This document shows, one piece after another, positions 52,721 to 62,718 of a stretch of 64,000 bases of DNA. Each line of letters begins with the position of its first letter. Position 1 is the stretch's first letter. Under the pieces are notes generated by a model. That model saw nothing but the letters and a program-made list of their open reading frames with translations. It ran no database searches and was not told the DNA's origin. Made by a program: the position numbers and the translations under genes. This DNA comes from Brachyspira alvinipulli ATCC 51933 (lineage in GTDB: Bacteria; Spirochaetota; Brachyspiria; Brachyspirales; Brachyspiraceae). The stretch lies in assembly GCF_000518245.1 (NCBI RefSeq), contig NZ_KI912404.1, positions 47,897 through 111,896 on the forward strand, read 5' to 3'.

Positions 52721-55054
52721 ATGTATAATACTAAAATGGATTATCTTTTAAATGAAGCTTCATACCGTTTAAGCAATGAAGATTATGATCAAACTCTTGA
52801 AATACTCGATGTTATATTAAAAAAAGTTCCTAAAAATTATAGAGCAAACCTATATAAGGGACAAGTATGCGTTGAGATGAAGGAGTATGAAGATGCTATT
52901 AAGTATTTTGAAGAAGCCAGAAAAGTAGATATAAAAACTTTCAAATCATATAATTTACTTGGAATAAGCTATCATGCTATAAAGCAGTATGATAAAGCTA
53001 TAGAATGTTTCAATGAGACTTTAAAAATTACCCCTAATTCTTACAAGGCTTATAATCTGCTTGGAATAAGTTATTTTGAAAAAAAAGATTATGTAAAGGC
53101 TATAGAAAATTTTAACAAGTCCATAGAGATTAATCCAAAATATGATAAGGCTTATAATAATTTGGCCTTGTTTTACTATAAAAATAAAAAATATAATGAA
53201 GCAATAGAGTTTTTTGAGCATTCTAAATCTTTAGATGAAATGGTTTTTAAGGCTTATGATATGCTTGGAATGAGTTATTATAAGGTATCTAATTATGAAA
53301 AAGCAATAGAATGTTTTGTTAAATTTCTTAATTCTAATAAATCATATAAAATATCAAATACTTTAGGTGCTATTTATTCATTTTTGAAAGATTATGATAA
53401 TGCTGTAAAATATTTCAATATATCAATAGATATTAATCCTAAATATGCCAGTGCTTATAATAATTTGGCTTTAGTTTATTTTAATAGAAAAATTTTTGAT
53501 AAAGCCGCTTTTTATTTTGATAAGGCAAGAAAATTAGATCCTAATACATTTAGTGATTATAATAAATTGGGAATAAGTTTCTATTCAAAAAAATATTATT
53601 ATGAAGCTATAGAATGTTTTGAAAAGGTTATAGAAAAAAACAGCAATGCATATAAGGCTTATAATTTTATAGGCGTATGCTATTCATCTAATGAAGAGTA
53701 CAGCAAGTCTGTAGAGTTTTTTAAGAAGTCTATAGAGATTAATGACAGATATTATAAGGCTTATAATAATTTGGCATTGGCATATTATAATTTAAAAAAT
53801 TATGAAATGGCTATAGAAAATTTTAATAAATCTTTAGAGATAAACAGAGGGAATATAGATTCATATAATGGAATAGGATTATCTTATTATTATTTAGGAG
53901 AAAAAGAAAAAGCTTTGATATATTTAAATAAAGTATTAGAGCTTGATCCTTCATATAATAATGCTTATGAAACATTGTTCAATATATATTTTGATTTGGA
54001 AGAATATGATAATGCTCTATATTTAGCTGATAAAATTTTGCAGTTAAAGCCTAACTCATTTAAGCATTATGATAAATTAATTACTATATGCTTTAATAAT
54101 TCTAAATATGATAAAGTAATAGAGTATTCTCATAAAATACAAAATAAATCTGCTGATGTTTATAATATGCTTGCAGTGTCTTATTATCATTTGAAAGATT
54201 ATGATAATGCCTGCCTTTATTATAATAAGCTAATAGAAATTGAGAAATCTTCTTTCTATTTATATAATAATTTAGCTATTATTTATTATTTAAAAAAAGA
54301 TTATGACTTGCTTTTGAATACTTACAGCAGATATATAGATAATTTTGATTTGAATAATGATAATTTTGCAAGTTATAATGTGTTTCTTCTATCATATACT
54401 TTACTTAAGAAAAATATTATAAGTTATGATGATTTTTTAAGTTTATTTGAAAAATCATTAAATAAAAGTATTGAACATTATAATATTCATAACAAATATT
54501 ATGGAAGAAGTTTATACAAATATATGACTTATGATACAAATTCATTAAAATTAATATTTGAAAGTAAAATTGAATCTCATAATTTATATAATATGCTAGT
54601 AAATTTAATGGAGCATAATAAATTAAAATCAATAAAAACTATAATTGATAAAATAAAAATATCTACGTTCAGTTTATATAATAATTCAATATTAGATAAT
54701 AATACTTTATGCATAGAATATCAAAGTTCAAGCGATAATGCTGTTGTTTTAGATAGTAAATATTATAATAAAGATAGTATTTATGGAAAGAATGCTAAAT
54801 TTTTGATTAAAGATGAAACAGACAGTTATGATTCTATTGTTTCTATGTTTGCATATAAGTCTTATGATTCAAATTATGATGATTATTATAGGGCTGTATT
54901 AAATGATGATTCAGTTTTCAAAATAAAAAGCATATATTTCAGTAATGATTTTGATGATTCCAATATAGAAATAATAAGACGAATAATAAACAATAATGAT
55001 ATAAAGCTATATAAGATGAATAAAGAAAAAGATTCTTATTATGAGTGTTTATAA
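52721..55054 (+). CDS. large TPR-repeat protein
   Basis: A 777-residue soluble protein. Residues about 10-545 are some fifteen tandem TPRs, many with the spacing and words YKAYNNLALAYYNLKNYEMA. The last 230 residues are Asn/Asp/Ser/Tyr-rich without a known domain. No signal peptide. Repeats are close to one another in sequence, so unit gain or loss by recombination is likely. Its partner is unknown; a promoter is visible just upstream. Confidence 0.9.
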   Translation: MYNTKMDYLLNEASYRLSNEDYDQTLEILDVILKKVPKNYRANLYKGQVCVEMKEYEDAIKYFEEARKVDIKTFKSYNLLGISYHAIKQYDKAIECFNETLKITPNSYKAYNLLGISYFEKKDYVKAIENFNKSIEINPKYDKAYNNLALFYYKNKKYNEAIEFFEHSKSLDEMVFKAYDMLGMSYYKVSNYEKAIECFVKFLNSNKSYKISNTLGAIYSFLKDYDNAVKYFNISIDINPKYASAYNNLALVYFNRKIFDKAAFYFDKARKLDPNTFSDYNKLGISFYSKKYYYEAIECFEKVIEKNSNAYKAYNFIGVCYSSNEEYSKSVEFFKKSIEINDRYYKAYNNLALAYYNLKNYEMAIENFNKSLEINRGNIDSYNGIGLSYYYLGEKEKALIYLNKVLELDPSYNNAYETLFNIYFDLEEYDNALYLADKILQLKPNSFKHYDKLITICFNNSKYDKVIEYSHKIQNKSADVYNMLAVSYYHLKDYDNACLYYNKLIEIEKSSFYLYNNLAIIYYLKKDYDLLLNTYSRYIDNFDLNNDNFASYNVFLLSYTLLKKNIISYDDFLSLFEKSLNKSIEHYNIHNKYYGRSLYKYMTYDTNSLKLIFESKIESHNLYNMLVNLMEHNKLKSIKTIIDKIKISTFSLYNNSILDNNTLCIEYQSSSDNAVVLDSKYYNKDSIYGKNAKFLIKDETDSYDSIVSMFAYKSYDSNYDDYYRAVLNDDSVFKIKSIYFSNDFDDSNIEIIRRIINNNDIKLYKMNKEKDSYYECL

Positions 55055-55075
55055 AGTTATTTAGAATATTTCAAA

Positions 55076-55105
55076 TTTACAATTTTTTATTATTTATGTT
55101 ATAAT
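55076..55105 (+). promoter_or_regulatory. promoter of the heptose kinase gene
   Basis: TTTACA (55076-55081), 18-bp spacer, TATAAT (55100-55105). Confidence 0.5.
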
Positions 55106-55145
55106 TTTATACGAATTAATTTTAATGTAGAAGACAGAATACAGT

Positions 55146-56153
55146 ATGGATTTAAAAAATAAAGCTCAGAAAATTACAGAATCAAAAGTTCTAGTTATAG
55201 GCGATTTAATGCTTGACAGATTTACTTACGGAGATGTTATAAGAATATCTCCCGAAGCTCCTGTTCCGGTTTTGCATGTAAACCATGAAGAGAATTATCT
55301 AGGCGGAGCTGGAAACGTTGCAAGAAATATATCCGCATTAATAGGAAAGAATAGTAATGAGAATATGTTTCTAATAGGAGTTATAGGTAAAGATAAATCT
55401 GCAGATATTATAACAGAGAGTATGAATTATTCTAATATATCAACTTCAGGTATAGTTATCGATGACAGCAGATATACTATAACAAAAACTAGAATAGTTG
55501 CAGGTACTCAGCAGATAGTTAGAATAGATGAAGAAGATACGAAACCTTTTTCAAATATAATAATGAAAAAAATAGAAAAGGTTTTTTTGGATAATATTGA
55601 TGATTATAATGTTGTTATTATAAGTGATTATAATAAAGGCGTTGTTACTAAACCATTAGCAAAAAAGATAATAGATACATGCAATAAAAAAAATAAATTA
55701 GTTCTTGTTGACCCTGCTATAAAACATTTTTCATTCTATAAAAGAGCTACATTGATGACACCTAATTTGAAAGAAGCTACAGAAGGAATGGATAGTAAGT
55801 TCCCATTCTATGAATTTGATAAAAACGCTATAAATATATTGGGCAACAGTATAATAAGAAAGTTAAATTTATCAAAACTTATGATAACATTAGGTGCAAA
55901 TGGTATGGCTTTATTTGATAAGGATATAAAACTTAAAGACAAAAAAAGCCCTTATATAATACCTACCAAAGCCAAAAGTGTATTTGATGTTTCAGGAGCC
56001 GGTGATACTGTTATATCTGTTCTTGCTATGTGTTTGTCAGTTGGTATTTCTTTTAAAGAGTCATCAGAAATAGCAAATGCTGCTGCCGGTGTAGTTGTGG
56101 GTAAGAGAGGAACTTCAACTTTAACTTTAAAAGAATTAATTAATGTACTTTAA
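55146..56153 (+). CDS. rfaE1: D-glycero-beta-D-manno-heptose-7-phosphate kinase
   Basis: A 335-residue PfkB-fold sugar kinase of the RfaE/HldE N-terminal type. It has LVIGDLMLDRFTYGDVIRISPEAPVPVL at the start (given in part as the ISPEAPVP sugar-binding word), NYLGGAGNVARNI, and the catalytic DVSGAGDTVISVLAM near residue 285. The HldE adenylyltransferase half is absent, so that step must be encoded elsewhere. It makes heptose-1,7-bisphosphate for ADP-heptose and lipooligosaccharide core. It is followed by a lipoprotein gene 15 bp downstream. Confidence 0.93.
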   Translation: MDLKNKAQKITESKVLVIGDLMLDRFTYGDVIRISPEAPVPVLHVNHEENYLGGAGNVARNISALIGKNSNENMFLIGVIGKDKSADIITESMNYSNISTSGIVIDDSRYTITKTRIVAGTQQIVRIDEEDTKPFSNIIMKKIEKVFLDNIDDYNVVIISDYNKGVVTKPLAKKIIDTCNKKNKLVLVDPAIKHFSFYKRATLMTPNLKEATEGMDSKFPFYEFDKNAINILGNSIIRKLNLSKLMITLGANGMALFDKDIKLKDKKSPYIIPTKAKSVFDVSGAGDTVISVLAMCLSVGISFKESSEIANAAAGVVVGKRGTSTLTLKELINVL

Positions 56154-56168
56154 AATGGAATATGTTTT

Positions 56169-57296
56169 ATGAAGATAAAAATTATACTATTAATTATGAT
56201 GTTTGTTATGGTTTCATGTCTTCCAAGACCTTTAATAGTTCCTGCAAAGATTGTTACTGAACTTTCATTAGGAAAAGATATAGCTGTTTATGATAATGAA
56301 TTTGTCAATTTAGATAGTCCTAAAATATATAAAGTTAATAATGATTATTATTTTGGAGATTTCTATCATGTAAAAGATGATGTGGTATATGCTTTGGATG
56401 TATCAAATTCAAAAATGATCATAGCTTCTGGAAGTAATGTTAATAGCTTTCCATTGGAGTATACTAATCTTGAAACTTCAAAAATATCGCTAATAGATTC
56501 TAATGCTAATATTTATATAACAGGATATGATTTAAGATATATTGGAGATGTTGTTGTAAGTAATGCTATGATGTCTTTACCTTCAGAAGAGCCTTCAAGT
56601 ATAGGAGATGATACTCCTCATATAGAAACGTATACTATTACGGTAACTAATACTAATTATACGAAAGTTGGTTTAGTTTCTTTGAATAAAATATCCTCTA
56701 ATGGAAATACATTATATACTATAGACAGTATAATAGATAATGAATATGAATCTGTAGTAAAACTTCTTACATTAACCAATAATAAATTTGCTGTATTAAA
56801 AAGAAATAAAGAGAGAATTCCTATACTTGATATATACGATATGCATACAGGAAAAATGGAAAATAGATATTCTTTATCAGAAGTTGAATATATTGATGCA
56901 GATAATATGTCATATAGGGAAATAGTTGATTGTGTTTATATAATTGATAAGGAAGTATTAGCGATACTTACTATGAATATAGTCAATGGAAAGCATCAGG
57001 AAGATATTATATATACATCAAAATTAGATGATTTTAAATTGAAAGAATCTTATAAAGTCCCATGTAGGGATAATTCTCTTGCTGTAGGTATGGCAAATAA
57101 TGGAAGAGTAACTTATACAGGTATGGATAATGGTATGTATTTTTTTATACGTACAAATCCTTTTTTATCTCAAAATTATAGTAAAGAGTATTTAGGAATA
57201 GACGGTTTTAATAAACTTAGAGGAATACATATGTTTGATAATTCCATTTACGGCTTTATGCTTGAAAATGGAAATATAAAGTTTCATAATTATTGA
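56169..57296 (+). CDS. lipoprotein of unknown function
   Basis: A 375-residue secreted lipoprotein. The signal is MKIKIILLIMMFVMVSCLPR with the lipobox Cys at residue 17. The mature part is rich in beta strands and Asn/Tyr/Asp, with repeated short modules suggestive of a beta-propeller (inference). No catalytic motif. It starts 15 bp after the heptose kinase and ends exactly where the convergent MoxR gene ends. Confidence 0.82.
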   Translation: MKIKIILLIMMFVMVSCLPRPLIVPAKIVTELSLGKDIAVYDNEFVNLDSPKIYKVNNDYYFGDFYHVKDDVVYALDVSNSKMIIASGSNVNSFPLEYTNLETSKISLIDSNANIYITGYDLRYIGDVVVSNAMMSLPSEEPSSIGDDTPHIETYTITVTNTNYTKVGLVSLNKISSNGNTLYTIDSIIDNEYESVVKLLTLTNNKFAVLKRNKERIPILDIYDMHTGKMENRYSLSEVEYIDADNMSYREIVDCVYIIDKEVLAILTMNIVNGKHQEDIIYTSKLDDFKLKESYKVPCRDNSLAVGMANNGRVTYTGMDNGMYFFIRTNPFLSQNYSKEYLGIDGFNKLRGIHMFDNSIYGFMLENGNIKFHNY

Positions 57297-58157
57297 TTAC
57301 TTTGTATTATGCATATTATCATCATCCATATTAAGACTTAATATTCTAAGTCCTTCGCTTCCAAGAACAGATTTTAATGCTATTAGAAATGATGTATCTT
57401 TACTGCTTGCAATATTTGTTTTGTATAATTTCATTGCATATCTTGCCATATTGATACCATCTCTTACAGAAAATGATGCATTATGTATATGAGATTTTTG
57501 CAAGAATCCTACAGTTATTTTTAATATTTCATCATCAGCGAAAGGAAGATTCATTTTTAATATATCATACTCTTCTTTTACATCAGGGAAAGGCAATTCT
57601 ATAGTAGGCTGAAGACGTGAATGTATATATTCTGGAAGTTCAAAAGTGCTGGCATCATCATTCATAGTAACTATTACTCTAAAATCAGGATGAGCTTTTA
57701 TTTTTATTCCCGCTATAACACTTTCTACATATCTTCTGTCATCAAGAAGAGGAGCAAGAGAAGCCCAAGTTTTCTCACTCATTCTGTTTCCTTCATCTAG
57801 TATTGCTACTCCGCCTTTAATCATAGCTGTAACTAAACTTGAAGCATGATAACTTATTTTATTATTTTCTGATATTACAGGTATAATAATTAAATCTTCC
57901 GGTCTTGTATCTACTGTACATTGAAATATATAAACATCTCTTTTAAGGAGTTCTTTAGCTACATAATATGAAAGTGTAGTTTTTCCAGCACCAGGCTTTC
58001 CTACAATTCTAGGGTTTAGAGGTATATCATCATCGGATATTACATTCCAAGAAGCCATTATTTGTCTTACTAAATCATTCTGTCCAGTCCATTTTATATT
58101 TAAATTATCAGGATGGGATAATGTTAGCTCGACATTTTCTATTTGCACTTTTTCCAT
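57297..58157 (-). CDS. MoxR-like AAA ATPase
   Basis: A 286-residue AAA+ protein of the MoxR/dynein-like type. Walker A is VGKPGAGKTT near residue 55, Walker B is GGVAILDEGNRMSE near 115, sensor 1 is VIVTMNDD near 165, and the arginine finger lies near YIHSRLQP. MoxR ATPases usually pair with a VWA-domain protein to insert metals or mature complexes; no such gene is next to it. The stop codon abuts that of the convergent lipoprotein gene. Confidence 0.9.
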   Translation of the reverse strand: MEKVQIENVELTLSHPDNLNIKWTGQNDLVRQIMASWNVISDDDIPLNPRIVGKPGAGKTTLSYYVAKELLKRDVYIFQCTVDTRPEDLIIIPVISENNKISYHASSLVTAMIKGGVAILDEGNRMSEKTWASLAPLLDDRRYVESVIAGIKIKAHPDFRVIVTMNDDASTFELPEYIHSRLQPTIELPFPDVKEEYDILKMNLPFADDEILKITVGFLQKSHIHNASFSVRDGINMARYAMKLYKTNIASSKDTSFLIALKSVLGSEGLRILSLNMDDDNMHNTK

Positions 58158-58276
58158 TTTTACCTCTAAAATTAAAAATTATATTTGTAGTTTTTAATGA
58201 TATTATTAATTTTATAAAAAGTCAAATATTTATAAATTAAAATATTTAAAGTTTAATTTATAAATATAAATTTCGC

Positions 58277-58305
58277 TTGCAATGTTATTTATATCATAGT
58301 ATCAT
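58277..58305 (+). promoter_or_regulatory. promoter of the PBP gene
   Basis: TTGCAA (58277-58282), 17-bp spacer, TATCAT (58300-58305). Confidence 0.5.
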
Positions 58306-58344
58306 ATAACTATAATATTATGTAAATACGGTGTTTGTTTTTAA

Positions 58345-60699
58345 ATGTTTAATAAAAAGAAAAAAAATCAAGAAAATAACGGCATAAAAAAGAAATCTAA
58401 ATTAAAAAGATTTATAGTAACTATTTTAATTATTTCACTTCTTGTTATATCAGCAGTAGGTATAGTAGGAATATACTTCGTTGGAGGGGTATATAAAGAT
58501 TGGGTATCAAGAAGAACTCAAAGTATGGCTATGCTTGAGGAATATTATAATATAATAGTTATTAGAGGAAATGAGAAAAGAATAAGGTATTTTAATCCGT
58601 TAAATCCTTTCGGTGATTCTCCTCCTACAAAAATATATGATAGAAACAATATATTAATAGGGGAATATATGCCTCCTGCCTATGAGGTTGTTAATGTTGA
58701 TGATATTAACCCTCTTTTAGAACAGACTTTGCTTTTGATGGAAGATCAGAAATTTTATTCGCATCATGGTATAAACTATTTCAGAACTGTATATTTGGCT
58801 ATTCAAACCGTAATAACTAGAAAAATAGTTGGAGGAGGTTCTACACTTACGCAGCAGCTTGCTAAATTGCTGTTTACAAAGAGTGAAAGAACTGTTGAAA
58901 GGAAACTGTTTGAAATGTTTGCGGCAAGAGAGATAGAGGATAAGTATACCAAAAAAGAAATTCTTGCCATGTATTTTAATACTGTTTATCTTGGTGATGG
59001 GAACTACGGTTTTGAGGCAGCATCTCAGTATTATTTTAATAAACCTTTAAGACAATGCAGACTTCTTGAATATGCTATACTTGTAGGAATGCTTCCTAAT
59101 CCTACATATTATTCTATAGTAAATAATCCAGACAACAGCAGAAGAAAAGTTGAGCAGATTTTATCAAGACTTGTTAAAAATAATATTATAGATAAAAATA
59201 CTATGAAAGAAGAGCTTGAATTATTTGATAAACAATATACAAGCATAAGCGGTCAGGTTAAAGGTGCTCAATGGAAAATGACTGTAAACAGAACTCCTTA
59301 TGTTAATGAATATGTAAGACAGGAGCTTTTAAATTATTTTAATAAAGATGAATTGGCTTTATCTGGATTAAAAATATATACAACTGTTAATGAAAGATAT
59401 TACAGAGAAGCTGATGCTGTAATGAAAGAAAAAATAAGAAATTTGCAAACAACTACATCCAACCGCAGTTATCAGGGTGCTATGGTATCAATAGATCCTA
59501 AAACAGGCGGAATACTTGTTATGATAGGCGGTGACGGATATACTTTACAAAATCAGTTTAATAGAGCAGTTCAGGCAAAAAGACAAATAGGCAGTGTTAT
59601 AAAGCCTTTTATATATTTGTATGCTTTTGAAGGAGGTGCTCAGCCTTTTTCATCTATGATGGATACAAATTACAGTTATCCTCAGGGACCTGGAAAACCT
59701 GCTTATTCTCCTAGAAATTTTGACAGGAGATACAGAGGAGAAATTACTTTAGAAACTGCTTTATCAAAATCAATAAATACAATAGCCGTTAAGCTTTTAA
59801 ATGATATAGGATTATCATATTTTATAGAGCATTCCAGAGAGTTTTTTGGAGAAGATGCCTATATACCTAATGCATTATCTATAGGATTGGGTACTATAGA
59901 AATGAGTCCGCTTAATTTAGCATCAGCTTATGCAGCTTTAGCTAATGATGGTATAAAATACGATGCCTATATAGTGGATAAAGTTATAGATATGGATGGT
60001 AATGAACTTAGCGTAACAGCTTTAGTTGATAGAACACCTCATAAAATAAGTTCAACATCCCCTTCATCATATTACTTTTTAAATACAACACTACAAAAAG
60101 TTATAGCTCCTGGAGGAACAGCATATAGAAGTGCTAATACTTACGGATTTAATTATCCTTCATATTCTGCTAAGACAGGTACTACAAGTGAGCATAGAGA
60201 CAACTGGTTTGCTGCTTATAATGATGAAATAGTTACTATAACTTGGATAGGAAGTGATAGAAATGATGTACTTCCTAATAATGTTACAGGAGGAGCTACA
60301 ACTGCTTTAGCTACATTTCAATATCTTAATGCTATAACTCCTGCTTCAAAGAGAGAATTTAACTGGCCTATACCGGAAGATGTACTTATTGTAGAGATAT
60401 GTGAAGATTCAGGACTTCCTAGAAATCATACATGTGTTAATACAAAGCCTTTGACTTTTGGAGGAAATGTAGATTTATCTTCTCAATGTCCTATAGATCA
60501 TATAAGAAGCGGTACTACAAGAAGAGAATTAGAGACAAACGATATTATTACAGAAGAAGAGGAAAAACTTTATTATACTCCTTTAGATGAGGAAGTAGAA
60601 AACAATACTACTCAAAATAATAATGACGGCAATAATAATATATATTTACTTCAAGATGAAGAGATAAATGATCCTAGTTTAGGCAATATAAGAAATTAA
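58345..60699 (+). CDS. class A penicillin-binding protein (PBP1A-type)
   Basis: A 784-residue bifunctional peptidoglycan synthase. A cytoplasmic basic segment and one transmembrane helix (about 25-50) come first. The glycosyltransferase domain has EDQKFYSHHGIN, GGSTLTQQLAK, and RKLFEMFAAREIEDKYTKKEIL (near 185). The transpeptidase domain has the active-site SVIK (GSVIKPF near 415), SINT, and KTGTTSEHRDNWFA (near 615). The C-terminal 50 residues are Asn/Glu-rich. All catalytic motifs are present. It builds the periplasmic wall of the cell body. Confidence 0.96.
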   Translation: MFNKKKKNQENNGIKKKSKLKRFIVTILIISLLVISAVGIVGIYFVGGVYKDWVSRRTQSMAMLEEYYNIIVIRGNEKRIRYFNPLNPFGDSPPTKIYDRNNILIGEYMPPAYEVVNVDDINPLLEQTLLLMEDQKFYSHHGINYFRTVYLAIQTVITRKIVGGGSTLTQQLAKLLFTKSERTVERKLFEMFAAREIEDKYTKKEILAMYFNTVYLGDGNYGFEAASQYYFNKPLRQCRLLEYAILVGMLPNPTYYSIVNNPDNSRRKVEQILSRLVKNNIIDKNTMKEELELFDKQYTSISGQVKGAQWKMTVNRTPYVNEYVRQELLNYFNKDELALSGLKIYTTVNERYYREADAVMKEKIRNLQTTTSNRSYQGAMVSIDPKTGGILVMIGGDGYTLQNQFNRAVQAKRQIGSVIKPFIYLYAFEGGAQPFSSMMDTNYSYPQGPGKPAYSPRNFDRRYRGEITLETALSKSINTIAVKLLNDIGLSYFIEHSREFFGEDAYIPNALSIGLGTIEMSPLNLASAYAALANDGIKYDAYIVDKVIDMDGNELSVTALVDRTPHKISSTSPSSYYFLNTTLQKVIAPGGTAYRSANTYGFNYPSYSAKTGTTSEHRDNWFAAYNDEIVTITWIGSDRNDVLPNNVTGGATTALATFQYLNAITPASKREFNWPIPEDVLIVEICEDSGLPRNHTCVNTKPLTFGGNVDLSSQCPIDHIRSGTTRRELETNDIITEEEEKLYYTPLDEEVENNTTQNNNDGNNNIYLLQDEEINDPSLGNIRN

Positions 60700-60777
60700 T
60701 TTTTTATTATTTTATTATGAAATTATGCTTCTAATTTTTTTATTTTATAAAAAATGATATTTAAAAAGTTTATTATT

Positions 60778-60829
60778 ATTGATATAATATTTTATCTTAT
60801 TAATAATATTATTGTTTTATTATATCAAT
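60778..60829. promoter_or_regulatory. 12-bp inverted repeat upstream of the MATE gene
   Basis: ATTGATATAATA (60778-60789) and its exact complement at 60818-60829, 28-bp spacer. Could be an operator or a terminator of the PBP gene. Confidence 0.45.
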
Positions 60830-60867
60830 ATAGTTGAGGGATATTTTTTTATATTCAAGGGAGCAGC

Positions 60868-62718
60868 ATGGTTAATTTTTTTAAAAGCCAATCTACAGAA
60901 GCAAGACGTGACTTAATACTTCATGGTTCTATTACAAATACTCTTATAATGCTGTCCATTCCAACTTTAATGATGAGTTTAGTTCAGTCATTAATACCTT
61001 TAATGGATGGGTTATTTTTAAATAATGTTACAGGTACTGTTATAGCAAGCAGTGTTAATTTTTCTGAGCCTATAATTAATATGATGACAGCATTATCTCA
61101 GGGGCTTGGTGTTGCTGCTATGGCTATAGTTGGACAGTATAATGGTCTTGGGGATTTTAAAAATGCCAAAAAAATAGCTACTCAAATAGTTGTAACAGGT
61201 GTTTTATTCGGTATTGCTATGGGACCTACTCTTTACCTTGTAAGCATATTGGTATCTATGAATTTGCAGCCTGGTGTTAAAGAAAATGTATTTCAATATT
61301 TGTCATTATATAGTTTCGTTATGCCTATGACATTTTTGGCAGCTTTGTATAATGGTATAAAAAATGCCAATGGTAAACCAGAAGCTACTTTTATAAGAAG
61401 TGTAATATTATTGCTTTTAAAAATAGTATTTAATTTTATATATGTTTATTTTATGCATTTAAAGATTGTTGGAAGTGTTCTTGCTTCATTTTCAACTTAT
61501 ACAATAGTTACAGCTTGGATGTATTATGATTTATTTATTAAAGATAGTGATGATAAATTATCATTAAAAGATTTTAAATTTGATGTTACTATTTTAAAAG
61601 AGCTTATGTTAATAGGAGTGCCTTCAATGCTTACAACTTTTTTAAGCAATTTAGGCTTTTTCCTAATTAATACAGAAGTTGAAAGATATGGTGCTGCTAT
61701 ATTAAACGGACAAGGAATAGCAAATAATATTACAACAGTATGTTTTAATTTGCCTGCGGCATTCGGTTCAGCTGTGACTACTATGGTTAGTATGAATATA
61801 GGGGCAAAATATGCTGATAAAGCAAGAAAATCATGCTATACCGGAATATTGATGAGTGCTATTACGGCTATTATACTTATAGCTGTTGTTATTCCGCTTA
61901 CTCCTTATATAACTGTTCTTTTTACAAGGGAGGCAGAGGATTTAAGGGTTGCTAATGGTTCTTTACCTATATTCGCATTAGGAGTATTAGGTTTTGGGGT
62001 TACTATGGTAGTGCAGGGAGCTTTAATAGGACTTGGAAGGACTAGGGTGCCTCTTTTAATTAGTATACTTAGAATATGGTTTTTGAGATTTATATTTATA
62101 ATAGTAACTACGAAATATTTATCATATTGGGCTGTATTTTGGGGCAATTTATTTTCAAATACAATGGCTGGAATAATAGCCTTGATTATAATATCAAAAA
62201 CCCCTTGGCGTTCTGTTATTAATATAAGAACTCAAAACAGTATTATTTTAAGAACTAGACTATTTATAGATGAGTTGGGTGCAAAACTTTTTCCTCATAA
62301 TATTGGTAAGAGAAAAGATTATATTCAAAAAATGAGAAATAAGTTAAGTAAAATTAAAGATCCTGTACAGCTTGTATTATTTAGAGAAAAAGAGTTTGAA
62401 AAAATAGAAAAAATGAAAGAACGAGAAGAGAAAGAAAAGAAAAAAGAAGAAATGAAAAGATTAGAGAGAGCTGAGTGGAGAATGCAGTTAGAAGAGATAA
62501 AAGAAAGAAGAGAAAAGATGAATAAAGAATATGAAGAATACAGAGAAGAAAGAAGAAAAGAAAAAGAAGCTCATAGAATAAAAGTAAAAGCTCAGGTTCA
62601 GGAGAGAAGAGAAGCTAGACATAGACTTAGAGAAGAGAGAAAAAGAGAGAAAGAAAAGAGAAAAGAAGAACTTAAAAATAAGAAGAATAATAAAAATAAT
62701 CAGGATAGTAATGGATAA
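60868..62718 (+). CDS. MATE-family efflux transporter with charged C-terminal tail
   Basis: A 616-residue protein. Residues 20-460 are twelve helices of the MATE type (IPTLMMSLVQSLIPLMDGLF at the start; second half begins IGVPSMLTTFLSNLG). MATE pumps export drugs or metabolites against Na+ or H+. Residues about 490-616 form an exceptionally Lys/Glu/Arg-rich helix, not part of normal MATE proteins, which are about 450 residues. It is likely a cytoplasmic coiled coil. The stop overlaps the start of ispD. Confidence 0.9.
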   Translation: MVNFFKSQSTEARRDLILHGSITNTLIMLSIPTLMMSLVQSLIPLMDGLFLNNVTGTVIASSVNFSEPIINMMTALSQGLGVAAMAIVGQYNGLGDFKNAKKIATQIVVTGVLFGIAMGPTLYLVSILVSMNLQPGVKENVFQYLSLYSFVMPMTFLAALYNGIKNANGKPEATFIRSVILLLLKIVFNFIYVYFMHLKIVGSVLASFSTYTIVTAWMYYDLFIKDSDDKLSLKDFKFDVTILKELMLIGVPSMLTTFLSNLGFFLINTEVERYGAAILNGQGIANNITTVCFNLPAAFGSAVTTMVSMNIGAKYADKARKSCYTGILMSAITAIILIAVVIPLTPYITVLFTREAEDLRVANGSLPIFALGVLGFGVTMVVQGALIGLGRTRVPLLISILRIWFLRFIFIIVTTKYLSYWAVFWGNLFSNTMAGIIALIIISKTPWRSVINIRTQNSIILRTRLFIDELGAKLFPHNIGKRKDYIQKMRNKLSKIKDPVQLVLFREKEFEKIEKMKEREEKEKKKEEMKRLERAEWRMQLEEIKERREKMNKEYEEYREERRKEKEAHRIKVKAQVQERREARHRLREERKREKEKRKEELKNKKNNKNNQDSNG

